Assembly: GCA_964560875.1 (NCBI GenBank)
Contig: CAZLMW010000028.1
Location: forward strand, 1-64,000
DNA: 64,000 bases
Origin: CAZLMW01 sp964560875
Lineage (GTDB): Bacteria; Myxococcota_A; UBA9042
Direction of reading: 5' to 3'
The number at the start of each line of letters is the position of its first letter. The stretch's first letter is position 1. Below are positions 52,477 to 60,088 of the stretch, piece after piece. Below the pieces are notes generated by a model. It had not been told where the DNA came from. It did not search any database and worked only from the letters and a program-made list of their open reading frames with translations. The translations under genes were made by a program, and so were the position numbers.

Positions 52477-53397
52477 ATGTCCGAAACAAACACCTGCCCG
52501 ATTGGCACGCCCGGTCAGCCATGGACCGACGACGACCGGCGCGCCTGGTTTTCACAAAGAACCGTCCAACGCAGCTACCGCGCCGAGGTCCTGGCGAAGC
52601 TCGAAGGCCTGGATCCATGCCTGCGGGTCGAGCGCTACGGGGCCCTGCCTCTCGATGCCGACCGCTATCCCCTGTTCGCGATCCGCAACAGCCAAGAGGT
52701 CCCCGGAGCCCCGTGGGCGCTCATCACCGGCGGGGTCCACGGCTACGAAACCAGCGGCGTGCAAGGCGCGCTCGCGTTCGCGGCGAAGCTGGCTCCTGCC
52801 TATACCGACCGCCTCAACCTCATCATCGCGCCGTGCGTCAGTCCGTGGGGCTACGAGGTGATCAACCGCTGGAATCCCAACGCCGTCGACCCAAATCGGT
52901 CGTTCGTCGCCAACAGCGAATCCGAGGAGGCCATCGCGTTGACCGCTTACGTGCGCCAGCTCGGCGTGTCGTTTCTGCTCCACATGGATCTGCACGAGAC
53001 CACCGATAGCGACGAGTCCGAGTTCCGCCCCGCCCTCGCCGCCCGCGACGGCAAGCGCCACGAGCGCGGCACCATTCCCGACGGGTTCTACACCGTTGGC
53101 GACACCGAAAACCCGCAGCCCGAGTTCCAGGCGGCGATCATCGAAGCGGTGCGGCAGGTGACTCACATCGCGCCTTCCGACGACGACGGCAACCTCATCG
53201 GCGCGCCCGCGACCCAGCCTGGGGTCATCAACTATGAGCTCAAGGCGTGGGGATTGTGTGCTGGTCTGACGGACGCACGCTTCACGACGACGACCGAGGT
53301 CTATCCAGACAGTCCGACCGCGAGTCCGGCGATCTGCAACGCGGCGCAGCTGGCGGCGGTCCGGGCCGGTCTCGATTTCGCGCTGGCCAGCCTGTAG
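52477..53397 (+). CDS. M14-type zinc metallocarboxypeptidase / deacylase
   Basis: 306 aa. Zinc ligands are recognisable: HGYE in ITGGVHGYETSG (His88, Glu91) and a downstream His in LLHMDLHETTDSDE (His169 or His173). Substrate-binding NPNAVDPNRSF is typical of M14 carboxypeptidases, and the catalytic glutamate is Glu274 in TTTEVYP. There is no signal peptide, so it should act in the cytoplasm, cleaving a C-terminal amino acid or an acyl-amino-acid amide; the exact M14 subfamily (carboxypeptidase or succinylglutamate desuccinylase/aspartoacylase-like) is not certain. It is transcribed away from the dehydrogenase and followed by 208 bp without a gene. Confidence 0.85.
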   Translation: MSETNTCPIGTPGQPWTDDDRRAWFSQRTVQRSYRAEVLAKLEGLDPCLRVERYGALPLDADRYPLFAIRNSQEVPGAPWALITGGVHGYETSGVQGALAFAAKLAPAYTDRLNLIIAPCVSPWGYEVINRWNPNAVDPNRSFVANSESEEAIALTAYVRQLGVSFLLHMDLHETTDSDESEFRPALAARDGKRHERGTIPDGFYTVGDTENPQPEFQAAIIEAVRQVTHIAPSDDDGNLIGAPATQPGVINYELKAWGLCAGLTDARFTTTTEVYPDSPTASPAICNAAQLAAVRAGLDFALASL

Positions 53398-53605
53398 CCC
53401 CGCAGATCTCCGCCTGGCCCCACATGCATTCACAACCGGCCCGCAATTCGAGGCCAGTTCTGTAGCTCAGTACGGAGTCAAGGCGGTTCTCAGATCGTGG
53501 GGTTGTCCCTGTGCGGCCGGCCACGCGATCCAGCCGCAAGGCCCAAGGACGGCGAGGAGCTAGGGTCGTTCTGTAACGAACCGCGTCGCCCGAGGACTTT
53601 GTGGC

Positions 53606-54076
53606 ATGACGGACTTGCGCGAACTGACGGTGCCGCCCACCCCGGAACTCACCCCGCCCGACGTGCGACTGAAGCGCTGGGGACTGGCTACAGCGGCAGT
53701 GGTCTTCGCGATGGTCGCAGCGCTGCTGCTGATTCCGCAGCCTGACCTGAGCATGGTGCCCAACCACGCCACGCACCTGAAGCAAGCGTGCGCACCCAAA
53801 GTCGGCGCTACTGCCGAGCGGGCGCAGGTGTATCGCGCCCGGGTGTCGGTGCAGGGGATCGCGTGTCAGACCTGTGCAGGTGGCTTGCTGCAGGCCTTTG
53901 AGCAGGTGCAGGGGGTGTGCGCTGCGCAGATCCGCGTCGCGACGTCCGACATGCTCGTCGACTATCAGCCGACGGTGATCGACATCGAGCAGGTGATGAA
54001 CATCGCGACCGCTGCGGGCTTCCCGGCTCAAGCATGGACGGAAGGCGCGCCCGTCGCGCAGCAGGCGGTTCGATGA
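53606..54076 (+). CDS. Membrane-anchored HMA-like CxxC protein
   Basis: 156 aa. A cytoplasmic N-terminus of about 25 residues, a single membrane helix (GLATAAVVFAMVAALLLIP), then an exported domain. After a short linker with Cys62, residues 74-150 look like a ferredoxin-fold heavy-metal-associated domain: strand YRARVSVQG, CxxC loop IACQTCAGG (Cys87, Cys90), helix GLLQAFEQVQGV, strand, and a final IATAAGFPA helix-end as in MerP/CopZ. Canonical GMxCxxC is here GIACQTC. The stop overlaps the next start (ATGA), so it is translationally coupled to the radical SAM gene. Expected to bind a soft metal ion outside the inner membrane. Confidence 0.75.
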   Translation: MTDLRELTVPPTPELTPPDVRLKRWGLATAAVVFAMVAALLLIPQPDLSMVPNHATHLKQACAPKVGATAERAQVYRARVSVQGIACQTCAGGLLQAFEQVQGVCAAQIRVATSDMLVDYQPTVIDIEQVMNIATAAGFPAQAWTEGAPVAQQAVR

Positions 54077-55539
54077 GCAGCGCTTTTGCCGGCATGATCC
54101 GCAGTGTCCCGCTGCCCACCACCACGCCATCGCCAGCGTTCGGCCGCGGCGAGGTGTTGAAGACAACGCAGAGCGTGTGCCCGACGTGCCTTGCGACGAT
54201 CCCCGCGCAGGTACTGGCCCGCGACAAAAGTGTGTGGCTGGACAAGACGTGCCCCGCCCACGGCGACTTCTCCGCGCTGCTCGCCAGCGACCGCCGCCAC
54301 TACTACCTCGCTGACCCAAACATCGCCGCGCTCGGTTCCTGCTGCGGACCCGGTAGTCACTGTGGCGACCAGGTGGCCAACCACAGCTGCAACGTCCTGA
54401 TCGAGCTCACGCAACGCTGCAACCTCAGCTGCCCCACGTGCTACGCCGACTCTTCCCCGCAGCAAGACCACATGCTCAGCCACGCCGACTTCTCCGCGCT
54501 GCTCGACAAACTCCTCGCCAAAACAGGAGGGGACAAAGCGGACGCTGACGTTGTGCAGTTTTCCGGCGGCGAACCTACGATACACCCGGAGTTTTGGGCC
54601 TTCTTGGACCTCGCGCTCGCTCGCGGGGTGCGGCGTGTGTACGTCAACACGAACGGAACCAGGCTCGCCAAACGCGACTTCGCGGCACGACTCGCAGCGT
54701 ATGGGGACCGAGTTGGTGTCTACTTGCAGCTCGACGGACTGACAGACCAGGCGACAGTGGCGCTTCGCGGTGAGACGGGCCTGCTGGCCAGGAAGCTTCG
54801 GGCGCTGCAGCACTGCGAGGAGCTGGGCATCGACACGGTGTGGGTGATGACGCTCGCGCCGGGCATCAACGACACCGAGCTGGGCGCGTGCATCAACAGG
54901 GCAGCGGCGAGCCCCGTGGTCCACAAGATGATGATCCAACCGGCGATGTACTCCGGTCGCTACGACAATCCGCAGCTGGTGAGACGAACGACCGTGGCAG
55001 ACGTGGCGCGACTCGCCAGCGAGCAGACGGCGACCCTGCAACCAGACGACTTCCTGCCGATCCCCTGCTCGGACCCGAACTGCTTCTCGATGGCGATGGC
55101 CTTCAAGACCCCCGGTGGCCTGCTGCCGGTGTCGCGCTTCTTCCCGCGCTACGAGACGTGGGCTGCGCCAGGTGTGGCAGAGCTGATCAGCAAGGTGAGC
55201 AACAGCTTCGATCGCGCCGACGATCTGCGCCATGTTGTCAGTTGGGCGGTCGCGAACGACGCGCTGCAAGGGCTGGACGAGGCTGCGCTGGACCAGGTCC
55301 TCGACGCACTGCAAGCATCGATGGCGGGCGAGGCTGAGCAGCTTTCAACGGCGGCAACCGGTGAGACCGCCGACGAGTGGCGGGGCATGCTGGCGATCGG
55401 CGTCAAGCCGTTCATGGACGCGTGGACCTACGACCAGGACCGGATCGACAAGTGCTGCGTCCACGTAGCCTCGGCAGATGGCACGCCGGTGTCTTTTTGC
55501 GAGTACAACGCGCTGTGGCGCCCCCAGGGTCGGCTGTAG
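54073..55539 (+). CDS. Radical SAM enzyme, Tes/MJ0619-like
   Basis: 488 aa. Radical SAM cluster motif CNLSCPTC (Cys116, Cys120, Cys123), preceded by an N-terminal Cys-rich domain (SVCPTCL, DKTCPAHGDF, GSCCGPGSHCGD). The TIM-barrel has the SAM-binding GGEPTIHPEFW. The C-terminal part carries extra cysteines (IPCSDPNCFS) and the signature KCCVHVASADGTPVSFCEYN, seen in the group containing tetraether synthase (Tes) and the MJ0619 pterin methylase. Members of that group form C-C bonds or transfer methyl/methylene groups to unactivated carbon. ATGA overlap with the upstream CxxC gene; the methyltransferase gene starts 19 bp downstream. Substrate here is unknown. Confidence 0.85.
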   Translation: MSSAFAGMIRSVPLPTTTPSPAFGRGEVLKTTQSVCPTCLATIPAQVLARDKSVWLDKTCPAHGDFSALLASDRRHYYLADPNIAALGSCCGPGSHCGDQVANHSCNVLIELTQRCNLSCPTCYADSSPQQDHMLSHADFSALLDKLLAKTGGDKADADVVQFSGGEPTIHPEFWAFLDLALARGVRRVYVNTNGTRLAKRDFAARLAAYGDRVGVYLQLDGLTDQATVALRGETGLLARKLRALQHCEELGIDTVWVMTLAPGINDTELGACINRAAASPVVHKMMIQPAMYSGRYDNPQLVRRTTVADVARLASEQTATLQPDDFLPIPCSDPNCFSMAMAFKTPGGLLPVSRFFPRYETWAAPGVAELISKVSNSFDRADDLRHVVSWAVANDALQGLDEAALDQVLDALQASMAGEAEQLSTAATGETADEWRGMLAIGVKPFMDAWTYDQDRIDKCCVHVASADGTPVSFCEYNALWRPQGRL

Positions 55540-55558
55540 CGCCCCGTTTTGGAGAAAA

Positions 55559-56476
55559 ATGACCGCGAACCCCACACCGACCTGTTGCAGTGCGGAGCAG
55601 CACGTCGTCAACACGTCTTGCTGCGCCGACTTCTACAGCACGGACGTCGTTCGGACGTTGCTCGGCGACACGTTCCACCCCGGCGGCAAAGACCTTTCCG
55701 CCCGCCTCGTCGGCAGCCTGGAGCTGGACGCAGGCAGCCACGTGTTGGACATCGCGTGCGGCCTTGGCACGACCGCGATGTCGATCGCTGCGGAGATCGG
55801 CGCGACGGTCGTCGGGATCGACGCGTCCGAGCGGAACATCGCGACGGCGAACGACGAGGCAACCGCCCGCGGCCTGAACGATCGCGTCCGCTTCGCGATG
55901 GAGGACGCCGCCGCGCTGCCGTTCGAGGACGCCGCTTTCGACGCGGTGATCTGCGAGTGCGCGGTCAGCACGTTCGCGGACAAGGCGCCGGTTGTCGCTG
56001 AGATGGTCCGCGTGCTGAAACCTGGCGGCGTGCTGGGGATCTCCGACATGGCGCTCGCGGGTCCTCTGCCCCAAGACGTCGCCGCGGTCGTGGCGCCCTG
56101 GACCTGCCTGGCCGACGCGCGGTCGGTAGCCGGCTACCAGCGCTTGTTCCTGGACGCGGGGCTGACAGTTGTGGCGTGGGACGACGAGCGGGAGGCGCTT
56201 GTGCAGCTCGCAGTCGAACTCAAGCGCAAGCTGGTGTTGGCGGGCCTGGGACGCTTGTCGGGGATGATGGCGGAGCTGCCGGGCGACATTGGCGTGCTGC
56301 GCGCGTTGCTCGACAAGGGGCGCGCGCTGATAGCGGACGGAACCGTGTCGTACATGCGCCTCGTCGCGCTGAAAGGTGCGCGCCGCAGCGCGAGCAATAC
56401 GACGATCGAGGCCGAGGTCGCGCGCAAGGAAGTCGCCGCGACAGCCGGCTGCGATCCCACCAAGGGGTGTTGCTAG
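55559..56476 (+). CDS. ArsM-like SAM-dependent methyltransferase with Cys-pair termini
   Basis: 305 aa, start ATG 55559 with GGAG 5 nt upstream. Class I methyltransferase: motif I LDIACGLG (63-70), the acidic residue in VVGIDAS, and AFDAVICECAVSTFADK. By eye it aligns with arsenite methyltransferases: a Cys at the end of strand 4 (Cys134 in CECAV), RVLKPGGVLGISD, and WTCLADARSVAGYQ (Cys183) where ArsM has its other As-binding Cys. Extra Cys pairs at the N-terminus (CC at 9-10 and 21-22) and at the C-terminus (GCDPTKGCC) suggest soft-metal or metalloid binding. Substrate might be arsenic, selenium, tellurium or mercury; none is proven. Same operon as the radical SAM and MerA-like genes. Confidence 0.82.
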   Translation: MTANPTPTCCSAEQHVVNTSCCADFYSTDVVRTLLGDTFHPGGKDLSARLVGSLELDAGSHVLDIACGLGTTAMSIAAEIGATVVGIDASERNIATANDEATARGLNDRVRFAMEDAAALPFEDAAFDAVICECAVSTFADKAPVVAEMVRVLKPGGVLGISDMALAGPLPQDVAAVVAPWTCLADARSVAGYQRLFLDAGLTVVAWDDEREALVQLAVELKRKLVLAGLGRLSGMMAELPGDIGVLRALLDKGRALIADGTVSYMRLVALKGARRSASNTTIEAEVARKEVAATAGCDPTKGCC

Positions 56477-56478
56477 CC

Positions 56479-58005
56479 GTGGCCGAGCGTGTGCCAGCGG
56501 GGTCCCTGTACCATCCAAGTGATGCGCACAATCGGCGCGCAAGAGCGCTCGTTCACCCCGAGAAATGGCCCATCAAGCCGGCGACTGAGCCGTACGACTT
56601 GATCGCGATCGGCGGCGGCACAGCGGGACTCGTCAGCGCGGCGGGCGCGGCGATGCTGGGGGCGAAGGTGGCGTTGGTCGAGCGCCACTTCATGGGCGGA
56701 GACTGCCTGGTGACCGGCTGCGTGCCGTCCAAGACGTTGCTACAGAGCGCCCACGTTGCCCATGTAGCCCGAGGAGCGAGCGCGTTCGGCGTGCGCGCGG
56801 ACAAGGTCGAGGTGGACTTCGCTGCGGTGATGGAGCGGGTACGTCGGGTTCGCGCCGACATCGCCGCAGACGACGGGGCCGACGCGTTCAAGGAGCGTGG
56901 GATCGACGTGCTGTTCGGCACAGCGCGGTTCACGGGCAAGGACACGCTGGATGTCGACGGACAACGCGTACGGTTCAAGCGGGCGGTGATCTGCACAGGG
57001 AGTCGACCGCGCGCGCTTGACGTGCCGGGCGCTGGCGACGTCGACTACCTGACGAGCGACAGCTTGTGGTCGCTGACCGAGCGCCCAGCTCAGCTCATCG
57101 TGATCGGCGGCGGCCCAATCGGCTGCGAGATGGCGCAGGCGTTCGCGCGACTCGGCAGCTCCGTGACCTTGCTGCAGCGGGGCGGGCGGTTGTTGCCCGC
57201 CGACATTCCGGGTGCGTCGGCGGCCGTCCTTGCGTCGCTCCGCGCGGACGGCGTGCAGGTCGAGCTGGACGCAGACGTCGTCGGGCTCGCTGGCCGCGGC
57301 GACGGCGCCGAGGTGCGGTTTACGATCGGCGAAGAGACACGGACAGAGGCAGCAGACAAGGTGCTGGTCGCGATCGGGCGGACGCCAAACGTCGACGGCC
57401 TGGGCCTCGCGGACGCAGGTGTAAAGAGCACGCCAAGGGGCGTCGTCGCAGATCGGTTCATGCGGACCAGCAACAGGCGGATCTACGCTGCGGGGGATGT
57501 GTGCTCGGCGCTGAAGTTCACCCACACGGCGTACGCGCAGGCCGAGGTCGCCACGCTCAACGCGTTGCTGCCGGTGTGGATGGACTGGCGCAAACGGGTC
57601 GTTCCGTGGGTCACGTACACCGATCCCGAGGTGGCCCACGTCGGGATGCCATGGCGCGAATTGGCTGAAAACACGGGCACGTTGCGCTGTTTGGAGGTCC
57701 ACAGCGACGACAACGACCGGATGCGGACGGAGGGGGAGTCGGGCAGCTTCGCCAAGGTCTGGACCCGCCGCGGGAGCGACAAGATCGCGGCGGCGACGGT
57801 CGTGGGCCGGCACGCTGGCGAAACCATCGCTGAGCTGGGGTTGGCGATGCACGGCGGCGTCGGTCTCGCCAAGCTCGGTGAGCTGATCCATGCGTACCCG
57901 ACACGGAGCGACTTCGTCCGCAAGCTCGCCGATCAGCACAACTTCGAGCGCGTGACGCCGCTAGCCAAGAGGGTACTGGCGGCCTGGCTCAAGCTGCTCC
58001 GATAG
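56479..58005 (+). CDS. MerA-like FAD-dependent disulfide oxidoreductase
   Basis: 508 aa from GTG 56479, two bases after the methyltransferase stop. Pyridine-nucleotide disulfide reductase: FAD site IAIGGGTAGLVSA (43-55), redox-active pair in GGDCLVTGCVPSKTL (Cys76, Cys81), NAD(P) site VIGGGPIGCEMAQAF, FAD site RIYAAGDVC, and dimerisation domain to HAYPTRSDFVRKLAD. This matches the group annotated as mercuric reductase. It lacks both the N-terminal HMA domain and the C-terminal vicinal Cys pair of true MerA, so Hg(II) reduction is not established. The HMA-like domain is encoded separately as the first gene of the cassette. Likely NAD(P)H-dependent reduction of a metal or thiol substrate. Confidence 0.87.
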   Translation: MAERVPAGSLYHPSDAHNRRARALVHPEKWPIKPATEPYDLIAIGGGTAGLVSAAGAAMLGAKVALVERHFMGGDCLVTGCVPSKTLLQSAHVAHVARGASAFGVRADKVEVDFAAVMERVRRVRADIAADDGADAFKERGIDVLFGTARFTGKDTLDVDGQRVRFKRAVICTGSRPRALDVPGAGDVDYLTSDSLWSLTERPAQLIVIGGGPIGCEMAQAFARLGSSVTLLQRGGRLLPADIPGASAAVLASLRADGVQVELDADVVGLAGRGDGAEVRFTIGEETRTEAADKVLVAIGRTPNVDGLGLADAGVKSTPRGVVADRFMRTSNRRIYAAGDVCSALKFTHTAYAQAEVATLNALLPVWMDWRKRVVPWVTYTDPEVAHVGMPWRELAENTGTLRCLEVHSDDNDRMRTEGESGSFAKVWTRRGSDKIAAATVVGRHAGETIAELGLAMHGGVGLAKLGELIHAYPTRSDFVRKLADQHNFERVTPLAKRVLAAWLKLLR

Positions 58006-58160
58006 TGGGGGATGCCCAAACGCCGGGCAACTGGCAGTCTTTCCTCACCGAAGGCGACCGCGACAACCGACCCAATCACGTCTCGCTTTCACACCTTGCG
58101 TTGCTACAATGTGGTCACTCGACGTGGTCGTGGTGGGCGACGCACACACCAGGAGCCACC

Positions 58161-59030
58161 ATGCGCCCTCTCATCGGAGCCGCGATCCTCGCGCTTTGCC
58201 TCTCCTCTTGCGCTGATGACATCGCGCCGGGCGGCAAACAGACCCTCGACACCTGCGTCGGCTCAACGGCTGCCGGTGTGCCCGCGTTCTACAAGGACTT
58301 CTTTCGGTGCTCGGACATCAGCGTCAGCGGGTCCAATGTGGTGATTCGCACCAACAACCTGCCGCCGCACGACACCTACTACTACGGGGAAGACCACGAG
58401 AACTTCGTCGCTTTCGACACCTCGCGTGGCGCCCAATACAAGCCCAATCCCAATACGCTCGGCGAGGTCAACGTCACCGTGACGATCCCGCTCAACCCCA
58501 CGGCGCGCGGCCTCACGATCGACAGCAAGGCGGTCGACGGCGTTAACGGGTCCAACAACAACGAATACAAGATGGGCTCGGCCGGCATCGCGTTGGACGG
58601 CGTCGTGCTCTTCAACCCGCTGGCAGCACCGGGCGACGACATCGAGGACGAGAAGTATACGTTCGATGGCTACAACGCCCATCCCGCCGGCAAGACGTAC
58701 CACTACCACACGACCTCGCCCGGCCCGCTCGAGGTGGTGCAGAAGATCGGCCTCACATCCAGCACAACGCCCGGTTCGGCGTCGGTGGAGATCTACGGGA
58801 TCATGTGCGATGGCACGGTGGTCATGGGGTGCACCGAGGCGGACGGTTCTGCGCCCAAGACGAGCGACCTCGACAGCCAAAACGGCCACGTCCACGACAT
58901 CAAGAACAAGGACGGGGCGGTGCTGCTCAAGGGCCGCTACCACACCCACATGTGCCCCGGGAAAATCGGCAGCCACAAGTTCACGCCCGAGATCCAGTAC
59001 TACTCGTCGTGCAGCGTCAGCGGCGGCTGA
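58161..59030 (+). CDS. YHYH-domain lipoprotein
   Basis: 289 aa from ATG 58161, preceded by AGGAG. Type II signal peptide ending in lipobox LSSC (Cys17). The mature protein has the YHYH family features: the name-giving motif in GKTYHYHTTSPGP, then EIYGIMCDGTVV, a HVHD segment and YHTHMCPG near the C-terminus, with SNNNEYKMGSAGIALDGV before them. The domain is a beta-rich His-containing fold, probably metal-binding. An in-frame start at 58005 would put 52 non-signal residues in front of the lipobox and is rejected. It follows the MerA-like gene by 155 bp, so it may have its own promoter. Confidence 0.85.
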   Translation: MRPLIGAAILALCLSSCADDIAPGGKQTLDTCVGSTAAGVPAFYKDFFRCSDISVSGSNVVIRTNNLPPHDTYYYGEDHENFVAFDTSRGAQYKPNPNTLGEVNVTVTIPLNPTARGLTIDSKAVDGVNGSNNNEYKMGSAGIALDGVVLFNPLAAPGDDIEDEKYTFDGYNAHPAGKTYHYHTTSPGPLEVVQKIGLTSSTTPGSASVEIYGIMCDGTVVMGCTEADGSAPKTSDLDSQNGHVHDIKNKDGAVLLKGRYHTHMCPGKIGSHKFTPEIQYYSSCSVSGG

Positions 59031-59262
59031 CCGATCCTCGCGCTGGGGCCGATTCCGCCAGGCATGCGGTCGCTGGCAGTGCGCAGCAAAGAGCACATCG
59101 TAGACGCCGTAGTAGGGCGTGACCATCAGCACGGCCCGCACACGATACCCCCCACCGGTTTGCACGGATGCAAAAGACGCCGGCGCCTGCGCGGTGTACG
59201 CGGCCGTTGTCAAAGGCGATAAAATGGCCACCTTGCGACGAGCACAGCTACAGGAGCTTTGC

Positions 59263-59633
59263 ATGCCTCGCCTCACAGCCTCCGCCGGTTTGCCCGTCTG
59301 CGCTGCCCCGGTGTTCTCGCCAGGCTGCGGTGACGAGGGTCCCGACGATAGTCCTCACACCGCGGACGCGCAGGCACAAGACGGTCACAATGACGACTCG
59401 CACAACGACGATGGCCACCACAGCGGTGACGCGCACGCAGAAGATGGGTGCAGCTCTGTGACAAGGACCTCGGAAGCTGCAAGACTCTCGCCGGGCCGAG
59501 CACGTCGCGCGTGCTGCAGTGCCTCGTCGATCCCAACAAGCCGGCGCGCATCTACGCGCTGGTCATCGGCTCAAAGGTCTTTCACTCCGACGACGGCGCG
59601 CCAAACTGGGAGCTTGGTGTCGGCGGTCTGTAG
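59263..59633 (+). pseudogene. Frameshifted His/Asp-rich lipoprotein gene
   Basis: AGGAG precedes ATG 59263. The first frame gives a signal-peptide-like start with SPGC (residues 19-22) and GDEGPDD, then a His/Asp-rich stretch (HNDDSHNDDGHHSGDAHAED) that could bind metal. Near 59446-59450 coding character moves to another frame, which reads VQLCDKDLGSCKTLAGPSTS, then VLQCLVDPNKPARIYALVIG and ends GAPNWELGVGGL at TAG 59631-59633. Joined, this would be a protein of about 123 residues. It may be a real mutation or an assembly error. It is followed by the heavy-metal-binding lipoprotein. Confidence 0.5.
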
Positions 59634-59665
59634 CCGCTCTGCTTGCCTTTGCACTGGAGTTTACC

Positions 59666-60082
59666 ATGATGAAGATGTTCGTAACTGTCGCGACGATAAT
59701 CGCGCTCGCTACCGCAATCGGCTGCGCCAAGAAGGAGCACGCTGGGCACGAGGGTGCTGCGGCGCAAGAGGCGTCGAAGGCGGCGGACAAGCCCGCTGAG
59801 AAGGCGGCCGAGAAAGCTGCCGATAACCCGGCGGACAAGGCTGCTGAGAAACCGGCCGCAGAGGCGGCGGACAAACCCGCTGAGAAGGCCGCTGCGCCGG
59901 CCGCCGACAAAGTGGCCGTGACGGCCGCCGGCACGAACTTCGACCCCGCTGTCGCCAAGGACAAGATCCCAGCCGGCGCTTGGTACTGCGACATGGGCAC
60001 GGTGCACTTCGCCCGCTCCGGCCAGGGCGATGGAAAGTGCCCGCGTTGCGGCATGAAGCTGCACGAAATGGCCGCGAAGTAG
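59666..60082 (+). CDS. Lipoprotein with heavy-metal-binding (HMBD) domain
   Basis: 138 aa from ATG 59666 (CTGGAG upstream). Lipobox ATAIGC (Cys20). Residues 35-85 are a low-complexity Ala/Lys/Glu/Pro-rich spacer (KAADKPAEKAAEKAAD and variants). The C-terminal domain WYCDMGTVHFARSGQGDGKC followed by PRCGMKLHEM matches the small YTCPMHPE...GKCPKCGMxL heavy-metal-binding domain found on copper and silver efflux components, with the first Cys pair altered (CDM for CPM). It probably sits on the cell surface or in the periplasm as a metal sink. The cytochrome gene follows after 6 bp. Confidence 0.82.
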   Translation: MMKMFVTVATIIALATAIGCAKKEHAGHEGAAAQEASKAADKPAEKAAEKAADNPADKAAEKPAAEAADKPAEKAAAPAADKVAVTAAGTNFDPAVAKDKIPAGAWYCDMGTVHFARSGQGDGKCPRCGMKLHEMAAK

Positions 60083-60088
60083 ACGGCT

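Noticed and set aside
53461..53500. tRNA-like GTAGCTCAGT stretch
   Set aside because: It resembles a D-arm, but no acceptor stem, anticodon arm or T-arm can be folded around it.
58005..58160. Upstream extension of the YHYH lipoprotein to 58005
   Set aside because: It overlaps the previous stop, has no binding site and would displace the signal peptide.
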